A stretch of DNA of 64,000 bases, taken from assembly GCA_016219185.1 (NCBI GenBank), contig JACRBZ010000089.1, forward strand, positions 36,550 through 100,549, given 5' to 3'. This DNA comes from Deltaproteobacteria bacterium (GTDB taxonomy: Bacteria > Desulfobacterota > Desulfobacteria > Desulfobacterales > Desulfatirhabdiaceae). The position numbers were made by a program, and so were the translations under genes. The notes under the pieces were generated by a model. It was not told the DNA's origin, ran no database searches, and was given only the letters and a program-made list of their open reading frames with translations. Each line of letters opens with the position of its first letter. Position 1 is the first letter of the stretch. Positions 1 to 9,164 of this stretch are shown here, piece by piece.

Positions 1-1053
1 ATCGTTGAAATTGCCAGGTCCGAAGGAACTTATTGCGCGGTCAATTTCTGGAATATTGCCCGGCAGGTGGATGCCCTCTGCAATGAGATGGGAATTACCA
101 TACCGGTTGCCATTCACGCGGATCACTACGGCATCAAATCCCCGGAAGACATCGGACCGGCCAAGATCGAGATTCCCACCGCTTTTGAAGCCGGTATCAC
201 TTCCATTGCCATTGACGCTTCGCACATGCCGGATGACCAAAACCTGATGGCCAATCTTGCGCTGTATCCGTTTATTCCCAAATGGGCGGGACTTGAAACC
301 GAGGTGGGTGAGATTAAAGGCAAAACCGGTCTATCGACTGTAGACGAGGCGCTGTTTCTCATTCGGGGTTTAAATGCCCATGATATCTTCCCGGATTGGA
401 TTGCCTTGAACAATGGAACCACCCATGGTATCGAAGCCAGCGATCAGGGGATTCAGGTCGGGCTGACCCGGAGTATTCATGATGCGCTCACGCCTTACAG
501 CGTTTCAGGAGCACAGCATGGTACGTCGGGAAACAACTCGGATCGCCTCAGGGAAATCGCCGCACTGACTCGAACCACCAAGGCCAACGTGGCAACAGCC
601 CTTCAGATGATTTCCTGGGGACTTGAAGTCAATGACTATGGAAACGCCATTCTGGATCCGGATGGAAAATTCATTAAAGTCCAGGGGCAGGGCGTTACCG
701 AAGAACTGTGGCTGGAGATGGTGGCGTATGCGGATGCCAAGGGCCTTAAAAAAGGGGATTATAAAAAACTCAACCTCCCGTTTGAAAGTAAACTCCTGGC
801 TCAGCCACAGGCGATTCGCGACCGTATGGCCAAACGGGTGGAAGACTTTGTTTATCAGATGCTGATGACGGTGTTTAACGCTGCAGACACGGCGCCGCTG
901 GCCATTGAGGCCATTCTTGCGGCAAATTCTTTTGACCCGGGTTCAAAGGCCGGGCGGATAGAAGATCCTTCGGACTGGACGCCCGAAAAGATAGCGGCCC
1001 GGGCTTTATCGGTAGAAGCGGATAAGGGTGCAAAAGGCAATTTTGATGATTAA
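1..1053 (+). CDS. Class II fructose-bisphosphate aldolase family protein (5' partial)
   Basis: The reading frame is open from base 1 to a stop at 1051-1053, so the N-terminus lies outside the window; 350 codons are visible. Motifs fit the zinc-dependent class II aldolase fold: EIARSE near the start, HADHYG (metal-binding histidine region, like the HxDH motif of the family), a DASH motif about 30 residues later, an ExGEI segment, and TTHG and QHGTSGN loops that would bind phosphate or metal. The family cleaves or condenses fructose-1,6-bisphosphate or related ketose phosphates in the cytosol. The sequence is closer to the long, divergent class II group than to classical Fba, so the true substrate is uncertain. 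A GTG at 67 is an internal codon, not the start. Confidence 0.75.
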   Translation: MVEIARSEGTYCAVNFWNIARQVDALCNEMGITIPVAIHADHYGIKSPEDIGPAKIEIPTAFEAGITSIAIDASHMPDDQNLMANLALYPFIPKWAGLETEVGEIKGKTGLSTVDEALFLIRGLNAHDIFPDWIALNNGTTHGIEASDQGIQVGLTRSIHDALTPYSVSGAQHGTSGNNSDRLREIAALTRTTKANVATALQMISWGLEVNDYGNAILDPDGKFIKVQGQGVTEELWLEMVAYADAKGLKKGDYKKLNLPFESKLLAQPQAIRDRMAKRVEDFVYQMLMTVFNAADTAPLAIEAILAANSFDPGSKAGRIEDPSDWTPEKIAARALSVEADKGAKGNFDD

Positions 1054-1103
1054 TGCCGTCTATGTCCAGCCCCTTGAACATCCCGGTATGAGATGAATTT
1101 CCC

Positions 1104-1133
1104 GAAGGGGCCGTAATTGGAATCGGCCCTTTC
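1104..1133. other. Intergenic hairpin
   Basis: GAAGGGGCCG (1104-1113) pairs with CGGCCCTTTC (1124-1133) with one G-T wobble. It lies 50 bases after the aldolase stop. There is no T-run on either side, so it is not a classical intrinsic terminator; it could protect the 3' end of the aldolase transcript. Confidence 0.35.
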
Positions 1134-1177
1134 AAGGAAGAAAAAAATGACCTTTATAATCAATTCAGGAGATGCGT

Positions 1178-1504
1178 ATGTCTGAGAAAATGATCATTCC
1201 CGATGAGTTTCAAGGATCGGTCAGGCGGCTATTGAACCGGATTCCGCCCGAGCAGCGGGATGACGAAACCCTTCAAGCCGCCTTGCTGGTGTATTTGAAG
1301 CTGGGCGGAGAAAAACTGGCCCGTCATTACATTGAAATATCCAAAAAAGTATTTCCGGACCAGATGGTCCTGATCAAAAAACAGCTTCACGATGGCGTTG
1401 ATGAAGATGAAGCGGATGGGGATCATCCGGATGACGCCGAAAGAGTTGAAGAATATGCCGCGGATTTCAATAAACCGGATTCCGATGCCGAAGCTTTTAT
1501 CTGA
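1178..1504 (+). CDS. Small acidic hypothetical protein
   Basis: A 108-residue protein. The ATG at 1178 is preferred over the ATG at 1172 because the AGGAG at 1167-1171 lies 6 bases before it. The N-terminal two thirds look helical; the C-terminal third is rich in Asp and Glu. No cysteine, membrane segment or known motif is visible. It stands alone between the aldolase and the convergent hisD. Function unknown; coding status rests on the good ribosome site and ordinary codon use. Confidence 0.6.
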   Translation: MSEKMIIPDEFQGSVRRLLNRIPPEQRDDETLQAALLVYLKLGGEKLARHYIEISKKVFPDQMVLIKKQLHDGVDEDEADGDHPDDAERVEEYAADFNKPDSDAEAFI

Positions 1505-1548
1505 TACAGCCTGCACAGCGTTTTCTCTGCTGGCAGGCTTGGCCTGAA

Positions 1549-2847
1549 TCAGGTCATTCGCACCCTGACGGAGCGTGCATGAGCGCCGAGTCCTTCAATT
1601 TCCGCCAGCCGGATGATATCCGGCGCTTCCTGCCTGAAGGCTGTTTCTGAATAGTGAATCAAACTTGTTTTTTTGACAAAATGATCCACGGAGAGTGCGG
1701 AAGAAAACCGGGCCGTTCCCGATGTGGGCAACACATGATTGGGTCCTGCGATATAATCTCCCACGGGTTCCGGCGTATAATGGCCCATGAAAACGGCTCC
1801 GGCGTTCCGAATGCGGTCGATGTATTCCAGCGGGGAATTCAGGTGCAGCTCGAGATGCTCCGGCGCAATCGCATTGCTAAGATCGAATGCGGAAGCAATA
1901 TCTTCAACCACGAGAATGGCGCCGTAGTTTTTCAGCGACGCTTCGGCAATGTCCTGGCGTGTCAATTCCGTCATCTGTCTGCTTACCGCTTCAGCAACCT
2001 GTTTTGCCACTTTTCGTGAAGGGGTAACCAGTATGGCGGATGCCATGGGGTCGTGTTCGGCCTGAGACAGCAGGTCGGCTGCCGTGTATTCGGGATTCGC
2101 GGATTCATCGGCAATGATCAGAATCTCACTGGGGCCCGCGATCATATCAATGCCGACGGTTCCGGCAACCATTTTTTTGGCAAGGGTAACGTAAATATTT
2201 CCGGGACCCACGATGACGTCGCATTTGGGGACCGTGCCGGTGCCATAAGCCATTGCAGCGATTGCCCAGGCACTGCCGACCTTGTAAACGGCGTCGATCC
2301 CGACCCGCCTGGCCGCGACCAGAAGATGGGGATTGACAGTGCCGTCCGGAGTTGATGGCGTTGTCATGACCAGGGTGGATACACCGGCGATCCTGGCCGG
2401 AATGGCGCACATCAAAACCGTTGAAACCAGAGGCGTCTTGCCGGCTTTTCCGCCGGGCACATATATTCCCGCGGCGTTTACGGGATTAACGATCTGACCC
2501 AGGAGCGTTCCGGATCTTGGGGTATCAAACCAGGATTTTAAGGACTGCTTCCGGTGAAAAGATTCGATCTGGGATGCGGCGCGGTCCAGGGATTTTATGA
2601 ATTCCGGGGTTACCAGCGAAGCAGCATCTTCATATTCCTGGATGCCCGCCCGAAGGGTTTCGATGTTCAGGCCGGGTGAATCAAACCGGTTCGCATAATT
2701 TATCAGTGCCGTATCGCCGTGTTTGCGCACATCTTCCAGTATGCGTGCAACGGCCCGTTGATCTTTTTGATTAAATGATTGCACCCGGCCTTCAATGACC
2801 GAAAGCCGTTTCTCAGCAGATGAAGAAGGATAGGAATAGATTTTCAT
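1549..2847 (-). CDS. hisD: Histidinol dehydrogenase
   Basis: 432 residues, the usual length. Catalyses the last two NAD-dependent oxidations of histidine synthesis, L-histidinol to L-histidine, with a bound zinc, in the cytosol. Visible family motifs include the GPGNIYVTLAKK segment, AGPSEILIIAD, LSQAEHDP, and near the C-terminus EHLELH and GPNHVLPTSGTARF, which carry the zinc and catalytic histidines. It is the last gene of a minus-strand run (CBS protein, PrmA-like enzyme, MBL hydrolase, hisD) with gaps of 9 to 36 bases, so it is probably co-transcribed with them rather than with other his genes, none of which are in the window. Confidence 0.95.
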   Translation of the reverse strand: MKIYSYPSSSAEKRLSVIEGRVQSFNQKDQRAVARILEDVRKHGDTALINYANRFDSPGLNIETLRAGIQEYEDAASLVTPEFIKSLDRAASQIESFHRKQSLKSWFDTPRSGTLLGQIVNPVNAAGIYVPGGKAGKTPLVSTVLMCAIPARIAGVSTLVMTTPSTPDGTVNPHLLVAARRVGIDAVYKVGSAWAIAAMAYGTGTVPKCDVIVGPGNIYVTLAKKMVAGTVGIDMIAGPSEILIIADESANPEYTAADLLSQAEHDPMASAILVTPSRKVAKQVAEAVSRQMTELTRQDIAEASLKNYGAILVVEDIASAFDLSNAIAPEHLELHLNSPLEYIDRIRNAGAVFMGHYTPEPVGDYIAGPNHVLPTSGTARFSSALSVDHFVKKTSLIHYSETAFRQEAPDIIRLAEIEGLGAHARSVRVRMT

Positions 2848-2883
2848 AAAAAACTGCCCTCGGTGTGATGAATTCGTAAAAAA

Positions 2884-3723
2884 TCAAATCTCAAAGACCA
2901 TGTCTTTAGCGACTGCAAAACAGTTAACAGAACTGCCTTGTTCTCTGAGCCCCTGGTTGCAGTCGGCAACCAGGACATCCATTTGCGGGTCGGTGCGTTC
3001 CTGATTGAGATGAAAGAGCCCCAGTTGTTTGACGCCTGCCTGAACAGCCAGTTTCAGAACATCGGTGTAAACCGAATGCCCCCATTCGATGGTTGTCCGG
3101 TACTCCTCGGGCGTGTATTCGGCATCATGAATCAGAAGATCGGCGCCTTCACAAAAATCCCGGTATGCTTCAAACGGCAAGCCATCGGAATGAACATACC
3201 CCAGTTCGTTATCGGTCAGAAAAACAAACTGTTTGCCATTTTCAATAAACTTGTAGCCGCTGCCGCTGTTGGGATGGCTGATCGGGATGGGAATAACCGT
3301 AACGGAGCCAATGTCAAACCGGGTGGGGCAGGCCTGCTCATATTCGATTTTTGCCCTGACATCCGCGTATCTTATCGGGAAATTGGGAGGCGTCATGACC
3401 TTTGAAAGCATGGTTTCGACAAATGTCTTCTGAAACGGACAACGGTGCATGTGAAGCGCCGCATCTTTGGCGTAAAGGGGCTTGAAAAAAGGAAACCCCA
3501 TCAGGTGGTCCCAGTGCGCATGGGTAAAAATAAAGTGGTATTTCAGAATGTTTTCTTTCATCAGGTGGTTGCCCAGTCTGCGAATCCCTGTTCCTGCATC
3601 CACGATGATGGTCGCGCCGCTCTCTGTTTGAATTTCCATACAGGTGGTATCGCCGCCGTATTTGAGATACTCGGCCCCGCAAACAGGGATTGAGCCCCGT
3701 GATCCCCAGCATTTGATCCGCAT
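2884..3723 (-). CDS. MBL-fold metallohydrolase (RNase Z / PhnP-like)
   Basis: 279 residues. The N-terminus MRIKCWGSRGSIP and the metal-binding THAHWDH motif place it in the metallo-beta-lactamase superfamily, subgroup related to RNase Z and PhnP phosphodiesterases. Further ligand positions are visible as SHP, DAEYT, WGHS and FHLNQERTD towards the C-terminus. Two zinc or iron ions and a cyclic or linear phosphodiester substrate are expected from family knowledge; the actual substrate cannot be read from sequence. It sits 25 bases after the PrmA-like gene and 36 before hisD in the same operon. Confidence 0.8.
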   Translation of the reverse strand: MRIKCWGSRGSIPVCGAEYLKYGGDTTCMEIQTESGATIIVDAGTGIRRLGNHLMKENILKYHFIFTHAHWDHLMGFPFFKPLYAKDAALHMHRCPFQKTFVETMLSKVMTPPNFPIRYADVRAKIEYEQACPTRFDIGSVTVIPIPISHPNSGSGYKFIENGKQFVFLTDNELGYVHSDGLPFEAYRDFCEGADLLIHDAEYTPEEYRTTIEWGHSVYTDVLKLAVQAGVKQLGLFHLNQERTDPQMDVLVADCNQGLREQGSSVNCFAVAKDMVFEI

Positions 3724-3748
3724 AATGCCTGCCTTTTCCTATTTCAAG

Positions 3749-4582
3749 CTAATTTCTGATGCCCCAATACGTGTACCAGATTCCGTCGCGCACCCATTTG
3801 TTCAGAATTTTGACAGGCAGTTGCCCTAGCCTGTTTTCGATATCCGCTGCCTCGCTACGGAGCAGTCCGGATAAAATGAACATGCGTTTATTCAAAAAAC
3901 CGCCTGAGCAGACCAGCCGTTTCATCACATCATAATGGATGTTGGCGATCAAAAGATCCGCCTGAATATGAATAAAGTCGTCGGCGCTTCCCTGAACTGC
4001 CAGAACCGCCCGCTGCAACTGGTTGAGTCGAATATTTCGTTCCGCTGTCTTTGCCGCAAGCCGGTTCATATCGACGGCAAGGGCGAGCGGACATCCCAGA
4101 CGCGCCGCTGCGATGGCAAGAATCCCCGTGCCTGTTCCCAGATCGAGCGCTGAGCATACGGGGTGCGGCTGAAAGGCCAGTTCCAGGGCTTCGATGCAAT
4201 CCCGTGTCGTGGGGTGCGCCCCTGTTCCGAAAACCACTCCCGGATCCAGAGTGATCTGCAATTTAGATGATGGTGGAATGGATGAATCCCAAGGAGGGGA
4301 AATGAAAAACCGATCGGTGCAAAATGGGGTAACCTTATCACCCACCCAGTCGTGGTATGACATCTGGTAGTGATCAATAAACCGCAATAAGGGGGAAACA
4401 CGGACCAGATCCTGAACCTGATCCAGGGACGGTTCCGTGAAAAACAGAAACGAAAACCCGTCTTCCTGCCAGTTACCGATGAAATGTTTCAGGTCTGAGG
4501 GGTCTTCCGGCAGCGAGCCCTCGAGATAGTAAATGAAGAGCTCGCTACAGGGCGGGGAATAGGCTTCAGCGGTGAAGGACAT
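3749..4582 (-). CDS. prmA: Ribosomal protein L11 methyltransferase-like protein
   Basis: 277 residues. A weakly conserved N-terminal domain is followed by a class I S-adenosylmethionine methyltransferase fold: the glycine loop DLGTGTGILAIAAARLG, VFGTGAHPTTRDCIE upstream of it, and ANIHYDVMKRL, which corresponds to the NPPY-like motif of PrmA. PrmA trimethylates lysines and the N-terminus of ribosomal protein L11. The GTGAHPTT signature is characteristic of PrmA, but the first 100 residues are divergent, so a changed protein target is possible. Begins 9 bases after the CBS gene stop. Confidence 0.8.
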   Translation of the reverse strand: MSFTAEAYSPPCSELFIYYLEGSLPEDPSDLKHFIGNWQEDGFSFLFFTEPSLDQVQDLVRVSPLLRFIDHYQMSYHDWVGDKVTPFCTDRFFISPPWDSSIPPSSKLQITLDPGVVFGTGAHPTTRDCIEALELAFQPHPVCSALDLGTGTGILAIAAARLGCPLALAVDMNRLAAKTAERNIRLNQLQRAVLAVQGSADDFIHIQADLLIANIHYDVMKRLVCSGGFLNKRMFILSGLLRSEAADIENRLGQLPVKILNKWVRDGIWYTYWGIRN

Positions 4583-4591
4583 GAATAGACG

Positions 4592-5284
4592 CTATTTAAG
4601 GTCCCTGGTTTCTGTCTTGGGAAGCTGATCCATATACCATTCCATGGGATCCAGCAGGGTATATCCCGCATCCTTCAGTTTCTTTTTGACATTGATGACA
4701 TTATTGGTCAGCAGATACGGAAATACCGCGCGTTTGCCTTCTTCCCAGTATCTGGCAACCAGAACGCTGCCAAAGGATATTTTCTCTTCGGTGATGATAT
4801 CCACGATCTTTTTCAACTGGCCGATTTTTTCTTCAACCAGGATGCACAAAAGGACTCCGGGCTGACCGATTCCCAGTACATTAATAAATGCCCTTAATAA
4901 ATCCCGGACCGAAATAATGCCCATCAGCTTGTCTTTTTTATCCACCACCGGCAATGCGCCTACGAGCGTTTTCTGGATCAGCAGCAGCGCGTCCTGTATG
5001 GTATCCATTGGCGAAAGCGTTACCAGATTCTGTGACATGATTTCCTTGACTTTTATGGATGGGGCGGCGGCTTTCTTTGTCGCCTTTTTATCTTTTTTGA
5101 AAAAAGTTGAAGGAAGCGCGCTGCGAAGGTCACGATCGGTTATCATGCCAATCAGCAGGCCGTCGGCTTCAACAACTGGCAGGTGGCGAATCTGATACTG
5201 CTCCATTAACTCTTTTGCCTCAAGAATATCAGCATTCTTATCGATGGTAACAACCTTCTGGGTCATTGATCTACTGACAAACAT
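4592..5284 (-). CDS. CBS-domain protein (AcuB-like)
   Basis: 230 residues from the ATG at 5284, which is preceded by GGAGG with a 5-base gap; an in-frame GTG at 5296 overlaps that site and is not a likely start. Two CBS motifs are visible, one in residues 1-60 (MITDRDLR) and one around 80-140 (MGIISVRDLLR), linked by a lysine-rich stretch. The C-terminal half resembles an ACT-like domain. Paired CBS domains bind adenine nucleotides and act as energy sensors; the AcuB arrangement is often found beside acetoin or histone-deacetylase-like AcuC genes, and indeed such a gene lies just upstream. Target unknown. Confidence 0.8.
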   Translation of the reverse strand: MFVSRSMTQKVVTIDKNADILEAKELMEQYQIRHLPVVEADGLLIGMITDRDLRSALPSTFFKKDKKATKKAAAPSIKVKEIMSQNLVTLSPMDTIQDALLLIQKTLVGALPVVDKKDKLMGIISVRDLLRAFINVLGIGQPGVLLCILVEEKIGQLKKIVDIITEEKISFGSVLVARYWEEGKRAVFPYLLTNNVINVKKKLKDAGYTLLDPMEWYMDQLPKTETRDLK

Positions 5285-5408
5285 AATGGCCTCCACTATG
5301 TAAAAGACGAAATAATTGACATCTGAATCTCAGCGCCGATGTATGAAAAAACATAAACCCTTTGAAAACGATATGCTGTAAGATCACGATTTACAGGGGA
5401 TGCGGGAA

Positions 5409-6359
5409 TCATCCTTTCAATAAGATCTCAATATGGTTGTTCACCAGCTCGGGAAGCCGTTTGAGGGAGTACCCACCTTCCAGGATTGAAATGATTCTTC
5501 CGTCAGCATGCTTGTTGGCTGTTTCAACAAGCCGCTCCATGATATAGGAAAACCCTTCCGTGGAAAGATTGATGCCCGACATATCATCGTCCGCATGGGC
5601 ATCGAAGCCTGCGGAGACCAGCAGGACCTGGGGTCCGAACTGATCAAACAGCGGAATAAAATCATTGTCAATGACGGATCTGTATTCCTCGTCTCCCTGG
5701 CCCGGCAGTATCGGATAATTTCGGGTAAAGCCCGTGCCTTCGGCGGACCCTTTTTCAAACGCCCGTCCGGTTCCGGGAAAAGCAAAAGAAGGATGCTCAT
5801 GGATGGAGTAATAGAAAACGGACGGATCTGTTTCAAAAATATTCTGGGTTCCATTTCCGTGATGGACATCGAAATCCATGATGCCTATCCGCTTGATTCC
5901 CCATTCACTCTGGATGAAGCGGGCGGCAATCGCAATATTGTTGAAATAGCAAAATCCCATGGCGCGGTCAATCTCCGCATGATGTCCGGGAGGTCTGACC
6001 GCGCAGAAAGCATTGTCCAGAGAACCTTCCATGACCCGTCTTGCGGCATCTAGAACGCCGCCGACCGCAAGCCTTGCGATGTCATACGTCTGATAACATA
6101 ATTGGTTATCCTCGCATTCAAAAGAACTCTTGCCGGACTCACAGACGGATTGGAATCGTTCGATGTAAGCCTTGTCATGAACAGCCTCTATCCATTTCAT
6201 TTCCGCCATGCTGCCTTCAAGTCGGACCAGTTTGGAAAGCAGTCCGGATCGCTCCAGCCCGGAATATATGACGGAAAGGCGGTCCGGGGCCTCTGGATGA
6301 TAAGGACCCGTGTCGTGCAAAAGGTACCTGTCATCATATAAAAAGCCTGTTTTTTTCAT
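5409..6359 (-). CDS. Histone deacetylase family protein (AcuC-like)
   Basis: 316 residues. Zinc-dependent deacetylase of the arginase/deacetylase fold. Tandem catalytic histidines are in RPPGHHAE, metal ligands in DFDVHHGNGT and SAGFDAH, and the catalytic tyrosine region near LEGGYSL. Bacterial members remove acetyl groups from polyamines, acetoin-related compounds or protein lysines such as acetyl-CoA synthetase. The start ATG at 6359 has AGGG 5 bases upstream. It lies 124 bases before the CBS gene on the same strand, an acuC-acuB-like pairing, which supports a role in controlling acetate or acyl-CoA metabolism; that role is inferred. Confidence 0.85.
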   Translation of the reverse strand: MKKTGFLYDDRYLLHDTGPYHPEAPDRLSVIYSGLERSGLLSKLVRLEGSMAEMKWIEAVHDKAYIERFQSVCESGKSSFECEDNQLCYQTYDIARLAVGGVLDAARRVMEGSLDNAFCAVRPPGHHAEIDRAMGFCYFNNIAIAARFIQSEWGIKRIGIMDFDVHHGNGTQNIFETDPSVFYYSIHEHPSFAFPGTGRAFEKGSAEGTGFTRNYPILPGQGDEEYRSVIDNDFIPLFDQFGPQVLLVSAGFDAHADDDMSGINLSTEGFSYIMERLVETANKHADGRIISILEGGYSLKRLPELVNNHIEILLKG

Positions 6360-6529
6360 ATTAATCCCTATAAAACCGAATTTGATGATGGACTTATAAA
6401 AAGTCTAAAATCTCCGCTTTCATTTGGAGAAAGGGGCAGGGAAGGTGAAACGATCATGCTTTTATTTCTGACTGAAAACCCCGCAGTTTTTTGTCAGGCA
6501 CATTATCCCACTTTTTTTAAATAAAATAA

Positions 6530-7279
6530 TCAGTTGATGATGGCGTCAAATATCCCATAGGCAGCCTGAATGGCGGCATTCTCCCCAGGGATGGTTACGG
6601 TCGGCAGTCCGTTTAAATCATATGCATAAATATCCTGATCTGCAGGAATTGTTCCCGCAAGTTGTATTCCGGCATCCTGAACGATTTTGGTGATTTCCGG
6701 CGAGAGTTCCTCTTTGACCTGATTGATGATCAGATAACTTTTTGAAACGCCGATTCGAAGTTCCCTGGCCAGTTGATCAATCCGAATCGCGGAAAGGATA
6801 CTGCGTCGGGAAGTATCGGATACCATCAGCAGCACATCCACATTGCGTGTTGTCAGCCTGCTGATATGCTCCATGCCGGCTTCGTTATCCATAACGATAT
6901 AGGGATAATTATAAATGAGTTTATCTAGAAACGCGATTAGCAGCGAGTTGGCCGCGCAGTAACATCCGGAGCCTTCCGGTTGTCCCATGACAATAAGGTC
7001 ATAGCCGTTGGCTTCCACAACAGCCTGTTGAAGCTTCATGGACATGAACACATCCTTGGTCATGCCGCCGGGGACAACGCCTTTTTTCATTTCCTCGCGG
7101 GCGTTGCTCAGGGTATCGCACAATTGAAGCCCCAGCACTTCATGTAAATTGGAGTTGCTGTCGGCATCCACGGCCAGAACCGGGGATTTGCCCTTGTCCA
7201 CCAGATATTTGATCAGCATTCCTGCAATGGTTGTTTTTCCGGTCCCCCCTTTTCCGGCCAGCGCGATAGAATAAGGCAT
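6530..7279 (-). CDS. cooC: CooC-type P-loop ATPase (nickel insertion for CO dehydrogenase)
   Basis: 249 residues from the ATG at 7279; the open frame extends upstream to 7432 but that part lacks family similarity. MinD/SIMIBI-class ATPase with a deviant Walker A (KGGTGKTT) at the very N-terminus. The GSGCYCAAN segment holds the CxC motif that binds nickel or zinc across the CooC dimer. DNEAGMEH is the Walker B region. CooC loads nickel into the C-cluster of carbon monoxide dehydrogenase, part of the Wood-Ljungdahl pathway. No CO dehydrogenase gene is in the window, so the partner must be elsewhere. Confidence 0.85.
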   Translation of the reverse strand: MPYSIALAGKGGTGKTTIAGMLIKYLVDKGKSPVLAVDADSNSNLHEVLGLQLCDTLSNAREEMKKGVVPGGMTKDVFMSMKLQQAVVEANGYDLIVMGQPEGSGCYCAANSLLIAFLDKLIYNYPYIVMDNEAGMEHISRLTTRNVDVLLMVSDTSRRSILSAIRIDQLARELRIGVSKSYLIINQVKEELSPEITKIVQDAGIQLAGTIPADQDIYAYDLNGLPTVTIPGENAAIQAAYGIFDAIIN

Positions 7280-7625
7280 GCGATAAGAAATCCTTTCCGA
7301 ATGTGTGTTTGGGTTATTTTGTGAATGACCATATCCCTTAAGGCACTTATCGCCAACAGTCAAGTAACTTTTTCCCCGGATGCTCTGTTGAAAATCGGCG
7401 TTCGGATATTTGATGCGGGTTTCAAGCCGCATCTCTCCAAGTAAATCCCTTGCAATGCCATTTTGTCTATGCTAAATTCTGAACGGTCACTCAGAATGCG
7501 GTGCTCTGTTTTTTTGCTTTGAAACAGATGTGAACATTGCCGATCTTTTCAGAAAAGTTGTTATTTCTTGAATTTTTTACAGACAATCGCCAGGATTCAT
7601 CAAACCGTAAGCATTGGAGGAAAAA
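7280..7625. promoter_or_regulatory. Divergent control region between cooC and the acyl-CoA dehydrogenase
   Basis: About 346 bases without a gene. It must carry promoters for both directions. The clearest element is the imperfect palindrome CTGAACGGTCACTCAG at 7479-7494, of TGA-N2-G-N2-C-N2-TCA form, which resembles TetR/FadR-class fatty-acid regulator sites. The ribosome site GGAGG (7616-7620) sits 5 bases before the ATG at 7626. No strong -35/-10 pair was recognised by eye. Confidence 0.4.
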
Positions 7626-8780
7626 ATGGATTTTGAACTCACTAAATCACAGATTGAGATTCAGAAAGCGGCAAGGAATTTTGCCAAAGGCGAATTTGAC
7701 AAGGATCTTGCGCTTGAACTGGAAAAAAAACATGAATTTCCAACGAAAATATGGAAAAAAGCCGCTGAGCTCGGGTTTATCGGTATTCACTTTGACGAAA
7801 AATATTCCGGACAGGGCCTTGGCGTTATCGAAAATATTATCGTGGCCGAAGAGCTCTGCGCAAAGGATTCCACAATCGGAGCCGCTCTGATTCTTGCCGG
7901 CTTTGCATCCGAATGCCTGCTGCGCTTTGCCAGTGAAGAACTCAAGCAAAAATTCCTTCCCCTGGTTGCCGAAGGCAAGACGCTTTCCGCGGGCGCATTT
8001 ACGGAACCGGATCATGGCTCCGACATTACTTCCATGAACACGACGGCGATTCGTGATGGGGATGAATGGGTTGTTAACGGCACCAAAACCTTTATCACCA
8101 ATGGCTGCCTTGCGGGTTTTTTTACGGTTCTCTGTCAGACCGATCCCGATGCCAAGCCCTCCTACCGGGGAATCAGCATGATCCTGGTTGAAGCAGACCG
8201 CAAAGGCGTAACCGCCACGGACATCGGCGATAAAATGGGTATTCATATGATGTCCACGGCTGAGGTGAATTTCAAGGATGTCCGGGTACCCCTGACCAAT
8301 CTGGTTGGAAAAGAAGGCAAGGGTTTTTATCAGGTTCTGGAGTTTTTTGACGAAAGCCGGATTCTGATTGCCGCTCAGGCATTGGGTACGGCTCAAGGGG
8401 CTTTTGATCGGGCCCTGGCCTATGTCAAACAGCGTGAGCAGTTTGGAAAGAAGATCGCGGAATTTCAGATTACCCAGCATAAGCTGGCGGACATGGCCAC
8501 TAAGATTGAGCTTGCCCGGCTGATAACCTATAAGGCTGCCTGGAATTATGACAAGGGCAACATCGATCCCAAACTGACCTCAATGGCCAAGATGTATGCG
8601 GCCCGAACCGCTGTTGAAGTGGCGGATGAGGCGATTCAGCTTCTGGGCGGATACGGGTACATGGCGGAATACGAGGTCGAACGTTTCTATCGCGATGCCA
8701 AAATCACCGAGATCTATGAAGGCACCAAGGAAATTCAGAAAAACACTATTGCCAGCGCCGTGCTGGGTAAATTCAAATAA
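7626..8780 (+). CDS. Acyl-CoA dehydrogenase
   Basis: 384 residues from the ATG at 7626, chosen because GGAGG lies 5 bases upstream; an earlier TTG at 7614 overlaps that site. FAD-dependent enzyme of the classical 380-residue family that introduces the trans-2 double bond in acyl-CoA, passing electrons to an electron-transfer flavoprotein. Visible are GAFTEPDHGSD (substrate and FAD contact), KTFITNG, the LGGYGYMAEYEVERFYRDA block and the EIYEGTKEIQ motif with the catalytic glutamate region. Chain-length specificity cannot be told. First gene of a plus-strand cluster with a phasin-like protein and a second acyl-CoA dehydrogenase. Confidence 0.9.
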   Translation: MDFELTKSQIEIQKAARNFAKGEFDKDLALELEKKHEFPTKIWKKAAELGFIGIHFDEKYSGQGLGVIENIIVAEELCAKDSTIGAALILAGFASECLLRFASEELKQKFLPLVAEGKTLSAGAFTEPDHGSDITSMNTTAIRDGDEWVVNGTKTFITNGCLAGFFTVLCQTDPDAKPSYRGISMILVEADRKGVTATDIGDKMGIHMMSTAEVNFKDVRVPLTNLVGKEGKGFYQVLEFFDESRILIAAQALGTAQGAFDRALAYVKQREQFGKKIAEFQITQHKLADMATKIELARLITYKAAWNYDKGNIDPKLTSMAKMYAARTAVEVADEAIQLLGGYGYMAEYEVERFYRDAKITEIYEGTKEIQKNTIASAVLGKFK

Positions 8781-8822
8781 CCGCGTATTCCCCAAAAACC
8801 CATTTCTAAAAGGAGAACTGAT

Positions 8823-9119
8823 ATGCTGGACTTCATTAAAAAAACCATGTTGACGGGTATTGGTATTGCAATGAAAACCAAGGATGAGTTGGAAGAATGG
8901 GTAAAGGAAATCGTTAAAAAAGGTGAAATGTCTGAAAATGAGGGCAAGAGTTTTTTGGACGATCTCAAGAAAAAATCCGAGAAGGCTCAAAAAGATTTTG
9001 AAGAAAAGATTGAATCCAAATTCAAGGATCTGCTTAAAAAAGCGGATATTGCCACTCGCGGCGAAGTCAATGATCTGAAAAACGAGATTGAAGAATTGAA
9101 AAAAACAGTTTCAAAATGA
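8823..9119 (+). CDS. Phasin-family / polyhydroxyalkanoate regulator-like protein
   Basis: 98 residues, start ATG 8823 after AAAGGAG. Short hydrophobic N-terminus, then a charged, heptad-patterned coiled coil rich in Lys and Glu to the end. It matches the small PHA synthesis regulator / phasin class (COG3937-like), proteins that coat polyester granules or bind their synthase. It lies between two acyl-CoA dehydrogenase genes, so a link to acyl-CoA storage or to scaffolding of these enzymes is plausible, but that is inference. Confidence 0.6.
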   Translation: MLDFIKKTMLTGIGIAMKTKDELEEWVKEIVKKGEMSENEGKSFLDDLKKKSEKAQKDFEEKIESKFKDLLKKADIATRGEVNDLKNEIEELKKTVSK

Positions 9120-9164
9120 TCCGGCGTCAGTCATTTTCAGGTTGCGGCGGAAAAGGGCAGGGGT